Assembly (NCBI RefSeq): GCF_003852235.1
Contig: NZ_CP027732.1
Location: 1,178,001 to 1,242,000, forward strand
DNA length: 64,000 nt
Source: Pseudomonas sp. R4-35-07
GTDB taxonomy: Bacteria; Pseudomonadota; Gammaproteobacteria; Pseudomonadales; Pseudomonadaceae
Direction: 5' to 3'
The position numbers and the translations under genes were made by a program. Shown here in pieces: positions 62,881 to 64,000 of this stretch. Within the stretch, counting starts at the first letter, position 1, and each line of letters begins with the position of its first letter. The notes beneath the pieces are model-generated. The model worked only from the letters and a program-made list of their open reading frames with translations. It was not told where the DNA came from and made no database searches.

Positions 62881-64000
62881 CTAACCAGGCGCGGCGACAG
62901 CGGCTCTGCGCTGGTCCAATTGCTTGTTGAATTCCAGCCACGCGGCAAACAGCATCATCACTGCGGCCCCCACCAGCGCGGTGAATATCCGCATGGCAAT
63001 GGTGTCACCGGTCAGGGCGTTGGCCATGTCCGCCAACGGCGCCAACACCACACCCAGGCAAAAGACTTCCAGGGAGTAGCGCCCCATCCGGGCCAGTTGC
63101 CGGGCCAACCTGTGTTGCGTCCAGCCGACACCGGGGAGCAATTTGGCGGTGACATAGGCCAGGGCCAAAAAGTGCAGCAAGCGCACCGGTGACAGGTCGG
63201 TCTTGCTGATGGGGTACAGCCATTCGCCGATCAGGCTTGGCATCCAGGCGTCGTGCACCTCGGGCCAGCGCCACGACAGGGTGATCACGCAGCTCGTCAG
63301 CACATAAGCCGCCGCCGCCAGGAACAATGGTTGGCGCAGCACAGGCCGCTGGTCAGCCGGGCGTGCTGAACGCAAGGCCGCCGCGCCACCGAGGATAAAC
63401 AGGCACTGCCAGGTCACCGGGTTGAAGTACCAGACCCCGCCGTTGCTGGCCGGCAGGTTCCAGCCCTGCCAGGGCGCCAGCAGGTACACCGCCACAGAAA
63501 CGCCCACCGCGATCCTCGGCACACGCAACAGCAACGGCAGCGTGAGGGGCAGGCTCAGAATCAGCACGATATACAACGGCAAAGGGTCGGTCAGGTTGGG
63601 CTTGAACCGCAGCAGCAATTCATCGACCAGGGCCTGCTGGGTATTGTTGAGGAAATACTCCAGGCCCATCTCCTGCACCAGGTCGCGGGTTTCGATATGG
63701 CTGTTGGCGAATATCACGATGCCCATCAACAGCGCCAGCAGGAAAATATGCACCACGTAGAGCGTCCACACCCGGCGCAGGATCTTTAAACAGGCGATGA
63801 AATAACCATCACGCTGCAGGATCTTGCCGTAGGCCAGTACCGCCGCGTAGCCGGCCAGGAATACGAAGATTTCGGCGGCGTCACTGAACCCGATGTTCTG
63901 CACGGTGACATGGGCCAGGGGATTGTGGGGAACGTGATCCCAGAAAATGAAGATCAACGCCAGGCCCCGAAAAAAATCGATGCGTGGGTCGCGTCCGTTC
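62881..64000 (-). CDS. OpgC-domain acyltransferase-like membrane protein, 5' end outside window
   Basis: At least 373 residues, with the start beyond the right edge. Ten or so membrane helices. The frame can be followed to the edge: NGRDPRIDFFRGLALIFIFWDH, the acyltransferase-3/OpgC start with R-x-x-FFRGLAL and the conserved WDH. Later segments (FSDAAEIFVFLAGYAAVLAYG, FKPNLTDPLPLYIVLIL, WYFNPVTWQCLFILG) fit OpgC proteins, which succinylate periplasmic glucans. Whether this member acts on glucans or another polymer is unknown, as opgG/H are not in the window. Confidence 0.85.
   Translation of the reverse strand, partial: NGRDPRIDFFRGLALIFIFWDHVPHNPLAHVTVQNIGFSDAAEIFVFLAGYAAVLAYGKILQRDGYFIACLKILRRVWTLYVVHIFLLALLMGIVIFANSHIETRDLVQEMGLEYFLNNTQQALVDELLLRFKPNLTDPLPLYIVLILSLPLTLPLLLRVPRIAVGVSVAVYLLAPWQGWNLPASNGGVWYFNPVTWQCLFILGGAAALRSARPADQRPVLRQPLFLAAAAYVLTSCVITLSWRWPEVHDAWMPSLIGEWLYPISKTDLSPVRLLHFLALAYVTAKLLPGVGWTQHRLARQLARMGRYSLEVFCLGVVLAPLADMANALTGDTIAMRIFTALVGAAVMMLFAAWLEFNKQLDQRRAAVAAPG

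Overview
The window looks like chromosome from a Pseudomonas of the P. fluorescens group. Three things point there: the order of conserved genes (yejK-hupN-rlmF, valS-holC-pepA, lptFG, lepA-lepB-rnc-era-recO-pdxJ), CDSs that read as close relatives of known Pseudomonas proteins, and very frequent REP/REPIN palindromes with the core GTGGGAGGGGGCTTGC. No rRNA, tRNA or CRISPR array was seen. Two genes run off the ends: a FecR-type sigma regulator on the left and an OpgC-like acyltransferase on the right.

Layout. 1-22.2 kb is housekeeping: FecR regulator, glutaredoxin-yejK, hupN, rlmF, valS, holC, pepA, lptF-lptG, lepA-lepB-rnc-era-recO-pdxJ, a Tat-exported multicopper oxidase coupled to tadA, and cmoA-cmoB. 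22.3-26.1 kb holds a low-GC orphan, a chagasin-type protease inhibitor lipoprotein (icp) and the Lon-like protease asrA, which has a heat-shock-type promoter. 26.2-35.4 kb is a catabolic island: a GntR repressor with two winged helices, a sigma-54-like promoter lying on a palindrome, then amidase, NodB-fold imidase/deacetylase, MFS transporter, two SDR dehydrogenases, a 100-residue protein starting MCGLCG, a COG0523 GTPase and a solute-binding-protein fold without signal peptide or permease. I read it as uptake and hydrolysis of a cyclic imide or similar amide, with a metal-handling module of unknown purpose. This is the most likely undescribed system in the window.

35.5-44.2 kb carries gcd (PQQ glucose dehydrogenase), whose upstream region has two perfect inverted DnaA boxes; a ZnuD-like TonB receptor with a Zur box; VF530 and Pr6Pr-family genes; an IS481-type element inserted into a REPIN; and a PadR/siderophore-interacting-protein operon resembling YqjI/YqjH. 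44.7-52.4 kb is a complete CS1-type (alternate chaperone/usher) fimbrial operon with two tip-adhesin paralogues and two chaperones. 52.4-60.8 kb holds a 1,697-residue LRR/NEL ubiquitin-ligase effector-like protein and a divergent class A penicillin-binding protein. The window ends with an amino-acid permease and the OpgC-like gene.

Three repeat families sit between genes: the GTGGGAGGGGGCTTGC REPINs, GTAGGAGCGAGCTTGCTCGC elements and CGTTCCCACGCTCCGCGTGGGAA elements. All functions come from reading motifs and from knowledge of the families; no database search was run.
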